DNA from: Clavelina lepadiformis
Lineage: Eukaryota > Chordata > Ascidiacea > Aplousobranchia > Clavelinidae
DNA: 64,000 bases
Reading direction: 5' to 3'
NCBI RefSeq assembly: GCF_947623445.1
Contig: NC_135245.1
Location: forward strand, 69,501 to 133,500
The position numbers and the translations under genes are program-made. The notes below the pieces were generated by a model. That model had not been told where the DNA came from, did not search any database, and saw only the letters and a list, made by a program, of their open reading frames with translations. Shown here in pieces: positions 34,230 to 45,102 of the stretch. The number at the start of each line of letters is the position of its first letter. Positions within the stretch are counted from its first letter, which is position 1.

Positions 34230-35500
34230 CATTACATTAAATTGTTGGACAAGTTCTGGTTTGTATTTTCAGTACGATCAATATCAATATTCTCTTGATG
34301 TAGAGAGCTTTGCTCCTCTTCAGAAACAATATTATAGCTAGATTGGGGAGTTCGTTGAAAACGAGAAAACTTAGTACAGTATATGTCAATTTCACCAAAA
34401 ATGGAATGGCAATTGTGAAAAGCCAGACAGTCCAAATAAAGGTCCAAACAAGTGATAAAATAAGCAAGATTGACAAAATACCACTGATGACTGGGGATGT
34501 AATACTAGAGATCATTTGTAGAAAGGTGTTTTTAAAGGTATTAGAGACAGTATTCTGAATATAGCATAAATCGGCTTGGGAATTAGCTTGGGGTGTGCCG
34601 CCAAGAAAAGTGTAAAGCTTATCCCGTATGAGGCGAGGTTAACTGACTGCTTCCAGGATGCCACTGAGATCATCATGTCCACCAATGTTGCCAGGAAACA
34701 AGGTAATGAGCGAAGAGAAATCATGGGTGGGCATTGGAACTCCGGTATTCACCAAGGATGGAGTAATGGAGTGAGGGTCATTGTGACGTCTGGTCAGGGT
34801 GTAGCTGTCGTATACATAGAAATTTCCATCAATAACAAAAGAAACTGTTTTTCCAGGAATATAATTTTCAACAAAACGCACATCTTTGTGTACAAATTCA
34901 AATTGCGCATGCTGGACGTCCAAGTAGATGGCTGAGGACTTCACTAGGGAACAAAGGGCCTACGACATAGAAAATGTCAGCCAGAAATGATTGGATTTGG
35001 CATTCTAAGTAATGGATATCACTCGTCAGGTGATGAATTGTTTCTTTAGTGAGATCTGTTGCTTCATTCAACAAATAAGCTTCTGCAGCGTACATGTAAA
35101 CATAAAACATAAAACATAAAACAATGTAAAGGAATTGCAGTTTTTGAAGAATCCCGAGCAACTTGCAATGTGTTGATGCGATTGCAATTGAAAAGGGACA
35201 AGTGTAAGACCACCAGGTGTGCATTTTGCTGTGTCATGGAGGCATATCCTTACCGGTAGAGGACGTGTCACCCGTTTGTGGATTGACACACCTAGTGACT
35301 TAATTTCAAGACAAAAAAAGTTCATTGCGCTTATTGAAATGCAATAAAAGTGTCTCATTGTCGTGCCCTATGCGTTTGTATCGGCAATTTATTTTGCTAC
35401 TTATGTAGTCCCATATGTAGCAACTTGTGCCCGAAACACAGGAGCCTTGAGTGATTTTGCAAGAGGACATCGATCCGATTGGACTGCTCATTTTACCTCT
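34230..35500 (-). other. Env-like third-gene region of the gypsy element, degraded
   Basis: Between pol and the 3' LTR about 2 kb remains. It holds short minus-strand frames with strongly hydrophobic stretches near 34.3-34.5 kb and 35.1 kb, and a heptad-like leucine/isoleucine segment near 35.0 kb. Position and composition suggest an envelope-like gene, as in errantivirus-type gypsy lineages. The identity is inferred from place and hydrophobicity, not from a family match. It is interrupted in a few places and looks non-functional. Confidence 0.4.
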
Positions 35501-35935
35501 CGCATGATCATAAATAGCTAAGGATTTAATAAGAATGACGTTGTATACAGTATTGGAAGATTCGGTAGGCCATTTGTAAGTTATGACGTTTCTGGTAGAA
35601 GTCGTCCAAGTAATGCCATCGGTCGTCGCTAGTGGTCCGCAGCCAGCTGCGTGTTTTGGTCTTGCCCATTCTGCACATGCAGCGGGACTGGGCGCAGGAT
35701 CTATACGCGTTTGCGCATGATGGGTTTTCGCTCCAAAAAAGTAAAAGACAGTCTTAACCGTGCTGCTGACAAGGTAACAACACTTGTATATCGGGATGTG
35801 TACAGTATGGGGTGTGGGAAGGTTTCTTCATAAAATACTCATTGATAATAACATTGCGGTGACAGAGGTTCAGAGAAAGGGATAATATTGCTCCTGGTAA
35901 TGTCATGAGAATCACATATGAAATAAAATGCATGA

Positions 35936-38900
35936 TTAACGATATCGGTGTGGTTTGCGGATTATTCTGCCTCGTCTAGTAGTGTAGGTATCTGCCGGTA
36001 ATTCATCAATGTCTTGAGGAATATCACTACTAGGAATATCCTCTTCTGTGTCTGACTCTGAGATATCGATAAAGTCAGTGAGCTGAAATGGAAGATTGGA
36101 TTGTAAGTTGTCATTGAGAGAGGAAGGCATTTGCTCCTCTTCTTCAGTATTATGATCAGCGAAATCTAGGCCTGGTAAATAAGCTTGCTTTAAACGATCC
36201 AAAGAAACATTTTCAGGTTTGTTCTTAATTAATAGAGTGAAATATTTGTCTGATCGATCTAATACAAGGAATGGACCATCATAAAAGCGTGAAAGGGGCT
36301 TCCTATGCGCATCGTGTCTCACAAAAACGTGAGAACAAGTCCAAAGGTCTTTGTGAACGTACGTTTTAATGGGGTAGGGCTCACGCGGAGGAATGTATCT
36401 AAGTTTTTCCATGTCTTTGCTGAGGGTAGTGACATACCTAGACAGGGGAAGGTAATCTTCGTCAGGTGGTTCAAAGAATTCTCCTGGGAGACGAATAGTG
36501 GTTCCAAAAGTTAATTCGGCAGGAGAAGTTTGTATATCAGCTTTCATCGTTGCGTGTAAGCCGAGTACAACCCAACCAAGGTTGTTTATCCAATCAGAAT
36601 CTTGTGTGTGAGCTCTAAGGGCTCTCTTCAGTGTTTGTATTTTTCTTTCAACAGCGCCGTCACTACTCGCATGATAAGCTGTTGTATGAATCAGATGAGT
36701 ACCCATGAAAGCCGCTAGATCGCGAAAAAGTACGGAGGTAAATTGGGAACCGCGATCAGTTGTTAATTTCATAGGAACACCAAAGTACGAGGCCCAATTT
36801 AAAATCAATGCATTGGCAACCTCTTTAGCAGTGATATCTCGTAATGGAGCTGCAACCATAAACCTGGTAAATCTATCAGTGATCATCAGAATATAAGAGT
36901 AACCGTTACTGGGCGGTAAAGGGCCAAGTATATCAACATGAATGTGGGAAAATCTACCATCCGGCTTCTTGAATTTCTGCAAAGGGGTTACGGCATGTCT
37001 ATGTATTTTAGATTGTTGACAAGCTATGCATCTTCGAACCCAATCTCTACAATCCAGAAGAAGTTGAGGCCACACATATCGTTTGGAAATTAATTTTTGC
37101 GTTGCTTTTATACCACCATGAGAAAGTCCGTGGATTTTATCAAATACCTGTCGACGAAACGACTGCGGCAGAAGGGGCCTAAGCTGACCTGTACTGACAT
37201 CACATAAGATTGAAATATTCTGATTAGTCATTGGTATCTGACAAAGTTGTAATGACGTATCACCTGAAATCAAATCCTGTAGTGTGGGGTCTGTGAATTG
37301 TTCAGCCGCCATTCGCTTAAAATCAAGCGTCGGAGAATCTTCGACAATCCCAGCAATAGTTTGGTAGTGTTCTTCAGATTGTTGGTTCTGTTTGTCGTCT
37401 GAAACAGGAGAGGCATCTTGAGCTGGATCAGTCACGGGCGAACGTGACAAGAGATCTGCAGTTAGGTTCTGATCTCCAGGTATGTATTGGAAGTCCGCTG
37501 TGAATTCTAAAACAAATGATAAGTATCTATACAAACGTGGGGATACCGATGACAAGTCACGCTTAACCATAGAAACTAAGGGCTTGTGGTCAGTCAAAAG
37601 AACAAAGTTTCTTCCCTCTAAATAATAGCGGAAATGACGCACAGCCATTGAAGCTGCCAAAGCTTCCCTCTCAATAGTGCTGTATTTCGATTGGCATTGG
37701 TTAAAATTCTTTGAGAAAAATGCAAGTGGCCGCTCAGTGTCGTCAACGATCTGTGTCAGTAAACCGCCTGCTGCATGAAGTGAGGCGTCAGTGTACAGGC
37801 GTGTTGTTGCATTCCTGACAGGAAAATCCAAGGTCACCGTGTTTGCAACCACATCCTTCACTTTGTCGAAGGCTTCATTGGCTTCTGTTGTCCAATCGAT
37901 GGGCTTTTTTCCTCTTTGACTGGGTTTGATCATCTTATTCAATGGTGCTAAAAGAGTTGAGCACTTAGGAATAAACTTGCGATAAAAATTAACCATTCCC
38001 AAGAATCGGCGAAGATCTCTCATATTGGTTGGTTTTGTAAAATCAATAATAGCCTTGACCTTCGATTCCAGAGGCTGAACTCCATGTTTAGAAAGTCTGT
38101 GACCAAGAAATGTTAAAGAATCAGCACCCAATACGCACTTATCTTTATTCACGATCATATCAAACTGCAAAAGCCTATCAAAAACTGCTGTGAGATGGGC
38201 TTTGTGATCTTTGGCTGAACTGGAAAAAATAATGATGTCATCACAATATACAAAACAGTTAGATAAACCTTGTAACACATGGTCTATTGCTCGTTGGAAA
38301 GTGGCCATAGAATTTCGAAGTCCAAATGGCATTCGTTGGAAGCAATAAGTAGCTCCCTTAAAACTAAAAGCAGTTTTGGGGATATCTTCTGGAGCTACTT
38401 TAATTAGCCAATAAGCACTTTTCAAATCAAGGCGGGAATAAATACAACTCCCAGCCATGTGGTTAACAAAATCAGACAAAAACGGGGTAGAGTAAGTATC
38501 CGGTGATGTGATAGCGTTCAAAAAACGATAATCAATACAAAGTCGGAATTCCCCTGGGGTTGACTTCTGTACTAACACAATATTTGAACGAAATGGGCTT
38601 GAGCTGGGAATTATTACACCCAATTCTAACATCCGGTCCAATTCCTTACGAATAATGGCTTCTTTTTCTGGCGAGAAACGAAACATTTTCTGCTTGATTG
38701 GTGCTGCTTGAGGATCGGTAACAATATGGTGAGTTACGCCTGGTATTGCACGTTGAGAAAATTTAGTGACGTCAAATACTTTAGAATATTTCTGGTAAAC
38801 AAAGTCAAACTCGGTACTCGGTTGGCTCTGTTCAGCATCTGCATAAAAATGCGGGGTTTGTGAAAAAGAGCAGTCTGGTGTAGAATAAGCCGTGTTTGAG

Positions 38901-39208
38901 GCCTTCATCAAACGCTTAAGACATACATCCACAAGCAAACGATTGGACGCCAAGAAATCACAGCCAATTAGATTGGACGTAATGTTTTCGGCTACTAAAA
39001 ATTCCCAAGTGAAATCATCCTTTAAACCCAAAGAAATAGTTAAGGATTTCTTTCCAACAACTCTAATAGTAGAGCCATTTATTGCTTGAAAATTGTAATA
39101 ACTTCCTTTTGTAAAATCAGAGCAATGTCTTGCACACACAAAAGATTTAGGCGATCCGGTATCAATCATGAAATCAAGCTTAGTGTTATTATCATATATG
39201 TACATCAA
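35936..39208 (-). CDS. pol: Gypsy pol polyprotein (1,090 codons)
   Basis: Domains in order: aspartic protease with the DTG motif near residue 17, and reverse transcriptase with LDLKSAYW and YCDDII at about residues 265-325. RNase H follows with YTDAS and TDHKPL, then integrase with an HHCC zinc finger (HGLSHGG ... CIACQQSK). The integrase DDE core has HVDILGP, TDRGSQF and a Glu in AVERKIQ. A GPF/Y-type module (YDGPFLVL) lies near the end; no chromodomain was seen. The frame differs from gag, so expression probably uses frameshifting or a downstream start, as known in this family. The frame is open along its length. Confidence 0.93.
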   Translation of the reverse strand: MMYIYDNNTKLDFMIDTGSPKSFVCARHCSDFTKGSYYNFQAINGSTIRVVGKKSLTISLGLKDDFTWEFLVAENITSNLIGCDFLASNRLLVDVCLKRLMKASNTAYSTPDCSFSQTPHFYADAEQSQPSTEFDFVYQKYSKVFDVTKFSQRAIPGVTHHIVTDPQAAPIKQKMFRFSPEKEAIIRKELDRMLELGVIIPSSSPFRSNIVLVQKSTPGEFRLCIDYRFLNAITSPDTYSTPFLSDFVNHMAGSCIYSRLDLKSAYWLIKVAPEDIPKTAFSFKGATYCFQRMPFGLRNSMATFQRAIDHVLQGLSNCFVYCDDIIIFSSSAKDHKAHLTAVFDRLLQFDMIVNKDKCVLGADSLTFLGHRLSKHGVQPLESKVKAIIDFTKPTNMRDLRRFLGMVNFYRKFIPKCSTLLAPLNKMIKPSQRGKKPIDWTTEANEAFDKVKDVVANTVTLDFPVRNATTRLYTDASLHAAGGLLTQIVDDTERPLAFFSKNFNQCQSKYSTIEREALAASMAVRHFRYYLEGRNFVLLTDHKPLVSMVKRDLSSVSPRLYRYLSFVLEFTADFQYIPGDQNLTADLLSRSPVTDPAQDASPVSDDKQNQQSEEHYQTIAGIVEDSPTLDFKRMAAEQFTDPTLQDLISGDTSLQLCQIPMTNQNISILCDVSTGQLRPLLPQSFRRQVFDKIHGLSHGGIKATQKLISKRYVWPQLLLDCRDWVRRCIACQQSKIHRHAVTPLQKFKKPDGRFSHIHVDILGPLPPSNGYSYILMITDRFTRFMVAAPLRDITAKEVANALILNWASYFGVPMKLTTDRGSQFTSVLFRDLAAFMGTHLIHTTAYHASSDGAVERKIQTLKRALRAHTQDSDWINNLGWVVLGLHATMKADIQTSPAELTFGTTIRLPGEFFEPPDEDYLPLSRYVTTLSKDMEKLRYIPPREPYPIKTYVHKDLWTCSHVFVRHDAHRKPLSRFYDGPFLVLDRSDKYFTLLIKNKPENVSLDRLKQAYLPGLDFADHNTEEEEQMPSSLNDNLQSNLPFQLTDFIDISESDTEEDIPSSDIPQDIDELPADTYTTRRGRIIRKPHRYR

Positions 39209-39258
39209 AGAATTTGATTTTACGCCGCCGATAACTTCGAAAGGACCTGTCGGCGGCG

Positions 39259-40473
39259 CTAGGCGTTTTTTGCCAATGAATCACGCCTCCAACCACAAGG
39301 TGATTGACATTTTAAAGCATTTCGGCCATACCTGCTATGATAAAAGCACAAATTGGGAGCATTTAATTTGCGGTTAGGCGGATTAAAATTGCGCCTAGGT
39401 CTTTGAGCCGAATCTATAGAGCCAGGAAAGAAGCATGGTCTTTCATCGTTAAAAGCTCTGCCTGAATATTCAGCACCTCGGCTGCTAGGAGAAAAGTTCG
39501 GCCGAAATTGATTGCTGTAAAAGCGGTCACGCTGGGGTGATCGACTCGACCGGCTGGGTCGGGCGAACGAGCGTTGGTTTGTATCAGGCCTATTATTGCT
39601 AACATGACGTTGCATTCGCAGCCTTGCGAGTTCGGTTTCTAACATGTCCACACGTTTGGTAAGAACTGCATTCATGGAAGAAAGATTTGAATTGACATTT
39701 GGGACTCTGACCTCTGCTGGGTGAGTTTTATCAGAATGCGACATAATTTCGTCCGCGCGCCAAGCAAGGACATCTAAATCAGCCTCTAAAGAGCCAGCAA
39801 GAATTTGACGGCAATGTAATGGCAATTTGTCAAGAAATAACTTTTTCAACAAAGACGTAACAACTGGATTGTCATCAGAAAAGTTTCCAAGTAACTTTTT
39901 CATTTGAAATAAAAGTTCGGTAGGTTTTAAGTCACCCAATTGGACATTATACAATAACTGATTTAACCTCTGAGATTCATCAAGTTCGAATTCCTTTAAT
40001 AACGCTTCCTTCAACGCAGTATATGGCTTATCTTGTGGTTTATGACAAATAATATGTTCAACACGAGTCATATGTCTTGAATCTAGCGCACAAAGCACAA
40101 GATCATATTTTTCATACTCAGAAATTATTCCGTTCTGTCTAAAGACTCCATCTGCTGATTGAAACCATACGCGCGGGGCGTCTGACCAAAACGGCGGTAA
40201 AGAAACTTTAATTCCAACGCGAGGAGGATAATAATCTAGAGTCGATTGGAAGAAATTGAAATCAGGATTTCGACTGCTAGTAGGATAATCAGTGCCAAAT
40301 TTTACTCGAGACGTTCGAGACGGTCCAATGCCATTCATAAAAGAGTCAGTTTTAACACTTTCCGAGACTGGCGATGTGCTCGAGGAAGGGGTTAAAGTTA
40401 CTGAGGTTACTAGGTTATTATCAGTGGCAATATCGCTCATGGTTATTGGAACACTTGTGGACATAACGCTCAA
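39259..40473 (-). CDS. gag: Gypsy gag protein (404 codons)
   Basis: It begins at an ATG at 40,473 with a Ser/Thr-rich leader. A capsid-like helical region follows, with the PPFWSDAPRVWF motif at about residue 95 and LLYNVQLGDLKP near 170. An Arg/Ser-rich linker is next, then a C-terminal CFYHSRYG...CQSPCGW knuckle-like motif found in gypsy gags of arthropods and other invertebrates instead of a classic CCHC. It precedes pol by about 50 bp in another frame. It looks whole. Confidence 0.9.
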   Translation of the reverse strand: MSVMSTSVPITMSDIATDNNLVTSVTLTPSSSTSPVSESVKTDSFMNGIGPSRTSRVKFGTDYPTSSRNPDFNFFQSTLDYYPPRVGIKVSLPPFWSDAPRVWFQSADGVFRQNGIISEYEKYDLVLCALDSRHMTRVEHIICHKPQDKPYTALKEALLKEFELDESQRLNQLLYNVQLGDLKPTELLFQMKKLLGNFSDDNPVVTSLLKKLFLDKLPLHCRQILAGSLEADLDVLAWRADEIMSHSDKTHPAEVRVPNVNSNLSSMNAVLTKRVDMLETELARLRMQRHVSNNRPDTNQRSFARPSRSSRSPQRDRFYSNQFRPNFSPSSRGAEYSGRAFNDERPCFFPGSIDSAQRPRRNFNPPNRKLNAPNLCFYHSRYGRNALKCQSPCGWRRDSLAKNA

Positions 40474-40749
40474 TTGCGGTAATTTTCAGGGAAAAAATGA
40501 CTATCAATAACGTGTTTTAATGTGTTAAGAAAATTCAATTTAGAAAACATAAGAAAAGTTTATCATAGAGCCATTAACCATCAATGATAATATACAATAA
40601 AAACACTGTACCGGTAAAAGTAGCAAGGGAGAAGTTCCGAAAAAATTTAACAGCTGTAGAAATCTTGATAAATGTATGACGAAAGTCCGCTGAAGTCCCA
40701 CGTTGTTAAAGTATTGCATACAACACTCTCACGGTGAAGGTCTTGGGTC

Positions 40750-40767
40750 CGAGTTATCGGGGCACCA
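40750..40767 (-). other. Primer-binding site of the gypsy element
   Basis: Four bases inside the 5' LTR the minus strand reads TGGTGCCCCGATAACTCG. This is complementary to a tRNA 3' end of the type CGGGGCACCA. Which tRNA is used cannot be decided from the window. Confidence 0.7.
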
Positions 40768-40771
40768 CTTA

Positions 40772-41456
40772 TGACGCTTTGATTTGTTGCCTAGTCGTAT
40801 TTGACGTAATTATGACGTCACTGTGACTCGTTACGACTTAAGCAAAGTCCATTAAACGTCACAATAGATAGCTGTCGTGGATTTAGCTATCTTTTTGTCT
40901 ACTGATGAGTCTCTTTCCCTTCTAACCGTGAAGTTTGGTGGTTCCGCTTACATCAATAAATAAATGCAATTTAGCGCACACTTACTCATTGATTTAATCG
41001 CCTGCAAGGAAATATATACAACAGCAGCAAACAGAATACACTTTTTATTTATAACTTCCAGTCGCCCGATCGTAGTAATGACGTTTGCTTTTAATACATT
41101 CGTTTTACAGTATAAAAAATAACTTTTCATTTCTCCTCTATCTGTCTCTCTCTCTCTATATCCCTAAAAAATGAAATTCATCGCTTATTTATATGATGAC
41201 GTAAATTGTTTGTGATGCATAAATCCTTCTTCTGTTCATTGTTGTTGACTTCGAAATTTCCACCATCTTGGCTAATTTTGGCCTCTCAATTCCCACGTGT
41301 GTATTTACCAATCGTTGCACCAGTTCAATCGAGGTAAGATCTTTTTCTTCGCTTCTGATCACGCAGTCTTCACATGATCATTTCCAATGCAGATGTTTTC
41401 CACACGCAGACTTATGACGTAACATATAATCACGTGGTTGTGGTTTGGTTGTCACA
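40772..41456 (-). repeat. 5' LTR of the gypsy element
   Basis: 685 bp, near-identical partner of 33,211-33,895. It begins TG and ends CA on both strands. It carries the element's promoter by family knowledge; I did not pick out a certain TATA box. Confidence 0.93.
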
Positions 41457-41462
41457 CTACTA

Positions 41463-42964
41463 AGAAAATAGCTGTAACATGGACGTCTTTATGCTATTGC
41501 TGTGCCAATGATTTGTCAAAATTTATTTGTTCAAAGAAAATTCAATATAATCAGTATATACAGTTTTCATTCCTGTCTAACCATTGTTGAAATCAATTTG
41601 AAGAAGTTCAGTGTAAAGATAGACCACTTTGTTGTCATCTTCACACGACAATAAGCCGTCGAGGTGAACAATTAAATTTGAGGGTGAGAAAAGCAGACAA
41701 CGACCTTATGAGACTCATATATCATCACCCACAATAATCATTTCAACAAGGAATTATTGTAGTAAATTGGGTCAACCTCTCAAGTTCAGGTGCCATTTAC
41801 CCACTTTCCGTTACAGCTCATTTTTGATATTGTTCTGGGAAAATGTATGTAACTGGATTGCTGTGCGCTTGAGGTGGCCTCATAGCCCTCAGTATAACAA
41901 CTTACTAATCGACATTCCTGAACTGACACTATCTTTTGGACTTGTTAACTTCGTATTGTTAGCAGCGTTGTACTAGGCCTATATATCGCACCAAGTTTAA
42001 AAACTGTAAACCATCGATAGAGCTATTTGAACATTTGATGAAAGACACTGAAAAATCCGAGAGATGTTCAGCAAAAAGAAAAAACAAATTAAGATTTCAT
42101 TATAATAAATGGGGGTTTTGCCTGCCGTGTTTTTGATTTGCAGAATATCGCTAATAGGTTACCTGCTTCAAAACAACAAAAAAAACTAAAGGCTGTCCAT
42201 GACGTGTTCTTTGGTCAGTGTAAGGACTAATTTCAGCCTCACCTAGGATACTAATTCATATAAAACGGTCTTCTTGCAGGTTTGAAAATGTTTCTTACTG
42301 CCCGCTTACATGCCTAAATTTCTGAGCTGTGCACGCCTGTTTTTTTGTCTGTGTACGCACGATTTCGGCGTGCAAGTATGCAGATTTTGGTGTGCATTGA
42401 AGCCTCAATTCTATGTTTCTTTATTATAATTTGGCGCTCAGGCAACCAGCTTTTCTTCGTTTATTATAAATCGGAATAAAGACAAAAAATTAGGCGTACA
42501 TGTTGATGAATCTTGGGATCTAGTACAGAAGTGCACAACCACAGGATACCTTTTTACACTAGACCCCAGCTACTAAAATTGTGTCATCCATGGTTGTCCA
42601 CTTGTATACGAGACCCAAATCTTGTGCATGTAGCGTTTGTAGATGTCACATTTCCACTCCGGCATCGAGTATTGAAGAATTAGGTCAAGTTATATCTTGT
42701 CCTATTACCTCATACTCCTTCCCATTCATGCCGGAGTGCAAAATCATAAGAGTCCCAGCACAAATGTAAATTAGAGCTTAGTAATTAAATTAAAAGTAAC
42801 TTTTTGACCAATTTTGTGCACCAGTGTGTGCAACAGATATAGGGCTACTGGACATGTCTAGTGCACAATGGTTTCTTTTCATACGGAGCGGTAAGTGGAA
42901 TCAAATATCAGTACTAAAATGTTATTGTTTTTGCAGTGTCAGTTCATAGCTCAAATATCGTAAA
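41463..42964. other. No gene seen upstream of ECH1
   Basis: About 1.5 kb between the gypsy target duplication and the ECH1 start. It should contain the ECH1 promoter, and possibly the tail of the LINE interrupted by the gypsy element. A diverged repeat at about 42,385-42,510 is shared with 51.8 and 52.3 kb. Confidence 0.4.
42385..42510 (+). repeat. Dispersed repeat, copy 1 of 3
   Basis: The pattern GAAGCCTCAATTCT, a T-rich block, an ATTTGG core, GACAAAAA and GTTGATGAAT recurs with substitutions at about 51,830-52,010 and 52,270-52,440. Family unknown. Confidence 0.45.
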
Positions 42965-44757
42965 ATGGCTGAAAAAGTTTCCGTCGAATCATACAAGTAT
43001 GATACATTACAAGTTTCATCACCCATACCATACTTGCTGATTGTCAAAATGGTCAGGTGAAGTATTACAATAAATTATTGTTTTCCATTTGCCACTGGTA
43101 GCCTTGTGCAAAGCGATTGAAATATTCTCCCCGGCATGCAGTTGCCATGTTGTTATAGTTATTTGTTAGTTCTAAATAAGTCATCTTATACTTCAGCAAA
43201 GGGAACTTGATGAACTTTCAGATGTGGAAGGAAATGTCTGCCTGCTTCAATCAAGCCTCGAATGATGAAACTGTCAGAGTTGTCATTTTGTCTGGGGCAG
43301 GAGATACTTTTACAAATGGTTTATTTGCATTAATCAACACTGCACTATTTTTGCAGAATTTAATGTTTTCAATCATTTTTCTAATTAAGGTCTTGATCTG
43401 GAGGAAGCTGCAGCAGCTTTGGCACCGAAGCCAGGTCACGACGCAGCTAGAAGTGGCTTTAAAATTTACGATATCGTTGGCATTGCACAGGAATGTACAA
43501 ACGCCATCGAAAAGGTGAGTTAATTCATTTGTAAGGAGCCAACATGAGAAATAAGTCTTTCTTCATTATACAGTGTGTGAAACCAGTGATTGCAGCAGTG
43601 AATGGAGCCTGCTATGGAGGTGGACTTGATGTAATCACAGCGTGTGATATCAGACTGTGTGTAGCGGATGCAGTTTTTGCAGTGAAGGCAAGTCAGCTTG
43701 TTTCCACTGGGAATGTTCAACATGAAAAGGTTCTAAGTCATAACCTGTGCAGGAGCTGGATGTGGCCATTGCACAAGATATGGGAACCCTGCAGAGACTT
43801 CCTAAGGTTGTAGCAAACGATAGTCTGGTCCGGGAGCTTTGTTTCACTGGGAGGGATTTTACTTCATCAGAGGCGCTTGCTTGTGGATTGGTGAGGTGAG
43901 ATCATGAGTGGGTTAAAGACCAAGAAATGTCTCAGCATAAAAACATTTCATAGCAAGTTTTCACAACAAATCGAAATTGGCCAGAAGTAACATTTCCGTC
44001 AAGTAAGGTAATGTAAAGGAGAGCGATATTATATTATCCAACTAATAACATATTCTATGCATGCTGCTGAAATCACACAAGCTTTTAGAGAGAGCTCAAG
44101 TGGTACAGGTTGATAACTTCAGCTTAAAATTGGTAAATTTGTCGAAATGCATAGAATTAGTCTAAATAATGCACCTACTAATGATATATATTTGCCATTT
44201 ATATGGGGTTTGAAGTAATTATGCACTTAAGCTCTTGGTGGCTCTGAAATTGAAAGGCCATTTGCCTACAGACAAGCACTACTCAGTTTAATGAATAATT
44301 TATTTGGAGTCGCATGCTGCGTACTTTTCATCCTGATTCTTGAGTAAAACAATCACGTGCAATTAACTATACAGTATACAACTTGACTTCCACCCCTAGA
44401 TTATATAAAAATTTAGGTACGTAACGTCCGTAACATTTGCTTGTGTTCATGAAGCAAAGTCTCAAAGGATTCTGATGCATTATGGGAAGAGGCCTTGCAA
44501 ATGGCTGAGCTGATTGCCAAGAAAAGTCCAATTGGAGTTCAAGGCTCAAAAGTCAATTTAAACTTCTCAAGAAATCATTCAATCCCAGATGGTTTAGCTT
44601 TCAATGTGAGACAAAAGAGTTTATAAAATTCACCAGATTTAACGTATCGTGATAACATGTTAAATTTATTTAGCGAGCGTGGAACGCAGTGATGTTGCAA
44701 ACCGAAGATATTGGAAAGGCGGCTGCATCCCCGGATGCCACATTCACCAACATTTAA
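42965..44757 (+). CDS. ECH1: Delta3,5-delta2,4-dienoyl-CoA isomerase
   Basis: Seven exons: 42,965-43,056, 43,197-43,318, 43,390-43,514, 43,574-43,687, 43,753-43,895, 44,455-44,605 and 44,674-44,757. All are in phase, giving 276 residues. It is a crotonase-fold enzyme that isomerises dienoyl-CoA intermediates of unsaturated fatty-acid beta-oxidation. Motifs: VVILSGAGDTFTNGLDL (oxyanion loop), KPVIAAVNGACYGGGLD, TACDIRLC, VKELDVAIAQDMGTLQRLPK. The acidic triad appears as Asp132, Glu152 and Asp160, with the same 20 and 8 residue spacing as in rat ECH1. Intron 4 has a GC donor (AAG|GCAAGT at 43,688). The predicted start lacks an obvious mitochondrial presequence and the C-terminus ends FTNI, not an SKL-type peroxisomal signal, so an upstream targeting exon may be missing. 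Confidence 0.95.
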
Positions 44758-44864
44758 CTCATCCTGGCAAATCCAGTGTTCACCGCCTAATCATTGCCAT
44801 CATGGCCATGCACTTATTATCTCCCGTATCTGCCATTATCATATCATCAATTCATCGCCAAAAC

Positions 44865-44870
44865 TTTATT
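44865..44870 (-). terminator. Poly(A) signal, probably CLASRP
   Basis: AATAAA on the minus strand, about 235 bp beyond the CLASRP stop and only 27 bases from the oppositely oriented ECH1 signal. Confidence 0.5.
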
Positions 44871-44896
44871 GCAGTACAGTACTTGGTAATATGTTT

Positions 44897-44902
44897 AATA
44901 AA
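44897..44902 (+). terminator. Poly(A) signal, probably ECH1
   Basis: AATAAA on the plus strand, 140 bp after the ECH1 stop. Confidence 0.55.
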
Positions 44903-45102
44903 CGTACTAAACTGAAAAGATGAAACGGATTGTCTTAGAAAGTCATAGTAGAACAACAGCACATGCCGTTTCAATTCACCAACTCGTGCTTAAATCTTAA
45001 GCAAGTGGTTTACACCACTCATCTGTGGTAACCATGTGGGGAATCCCTAAATCAGAATGCAAATTTGTTCCATAAAACGTCAAGTAGATTGTGATGAAAT
45101 AA

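Larger units (their letters stand above)
33211..41456 (-). mobile_element. Ty3/gypsy LTR retrotransposon with gag, pol and an env-like remnant
   Basis: The element is 8,246 bp on the minus strand, bounded by 685-bp LTRs (TGTGAC...GCGTCA) and flanked by a 6-bp direct repeat CTACTA (33,205-33,210 and 41,457-41,462). The LTRs look identical except for one difference I could see, so the insertion is very recent. Order from the 5' LTR is primer-binding site, gag, pol (protease, RT, RNase H, integrase), an env-like region, polypurine tract and 3' LTR. gag and pol are open throughout. The region after pol is broken in several places. The insertion lies in or at the edge of an older LINE remnant. Confidence 0.93.
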
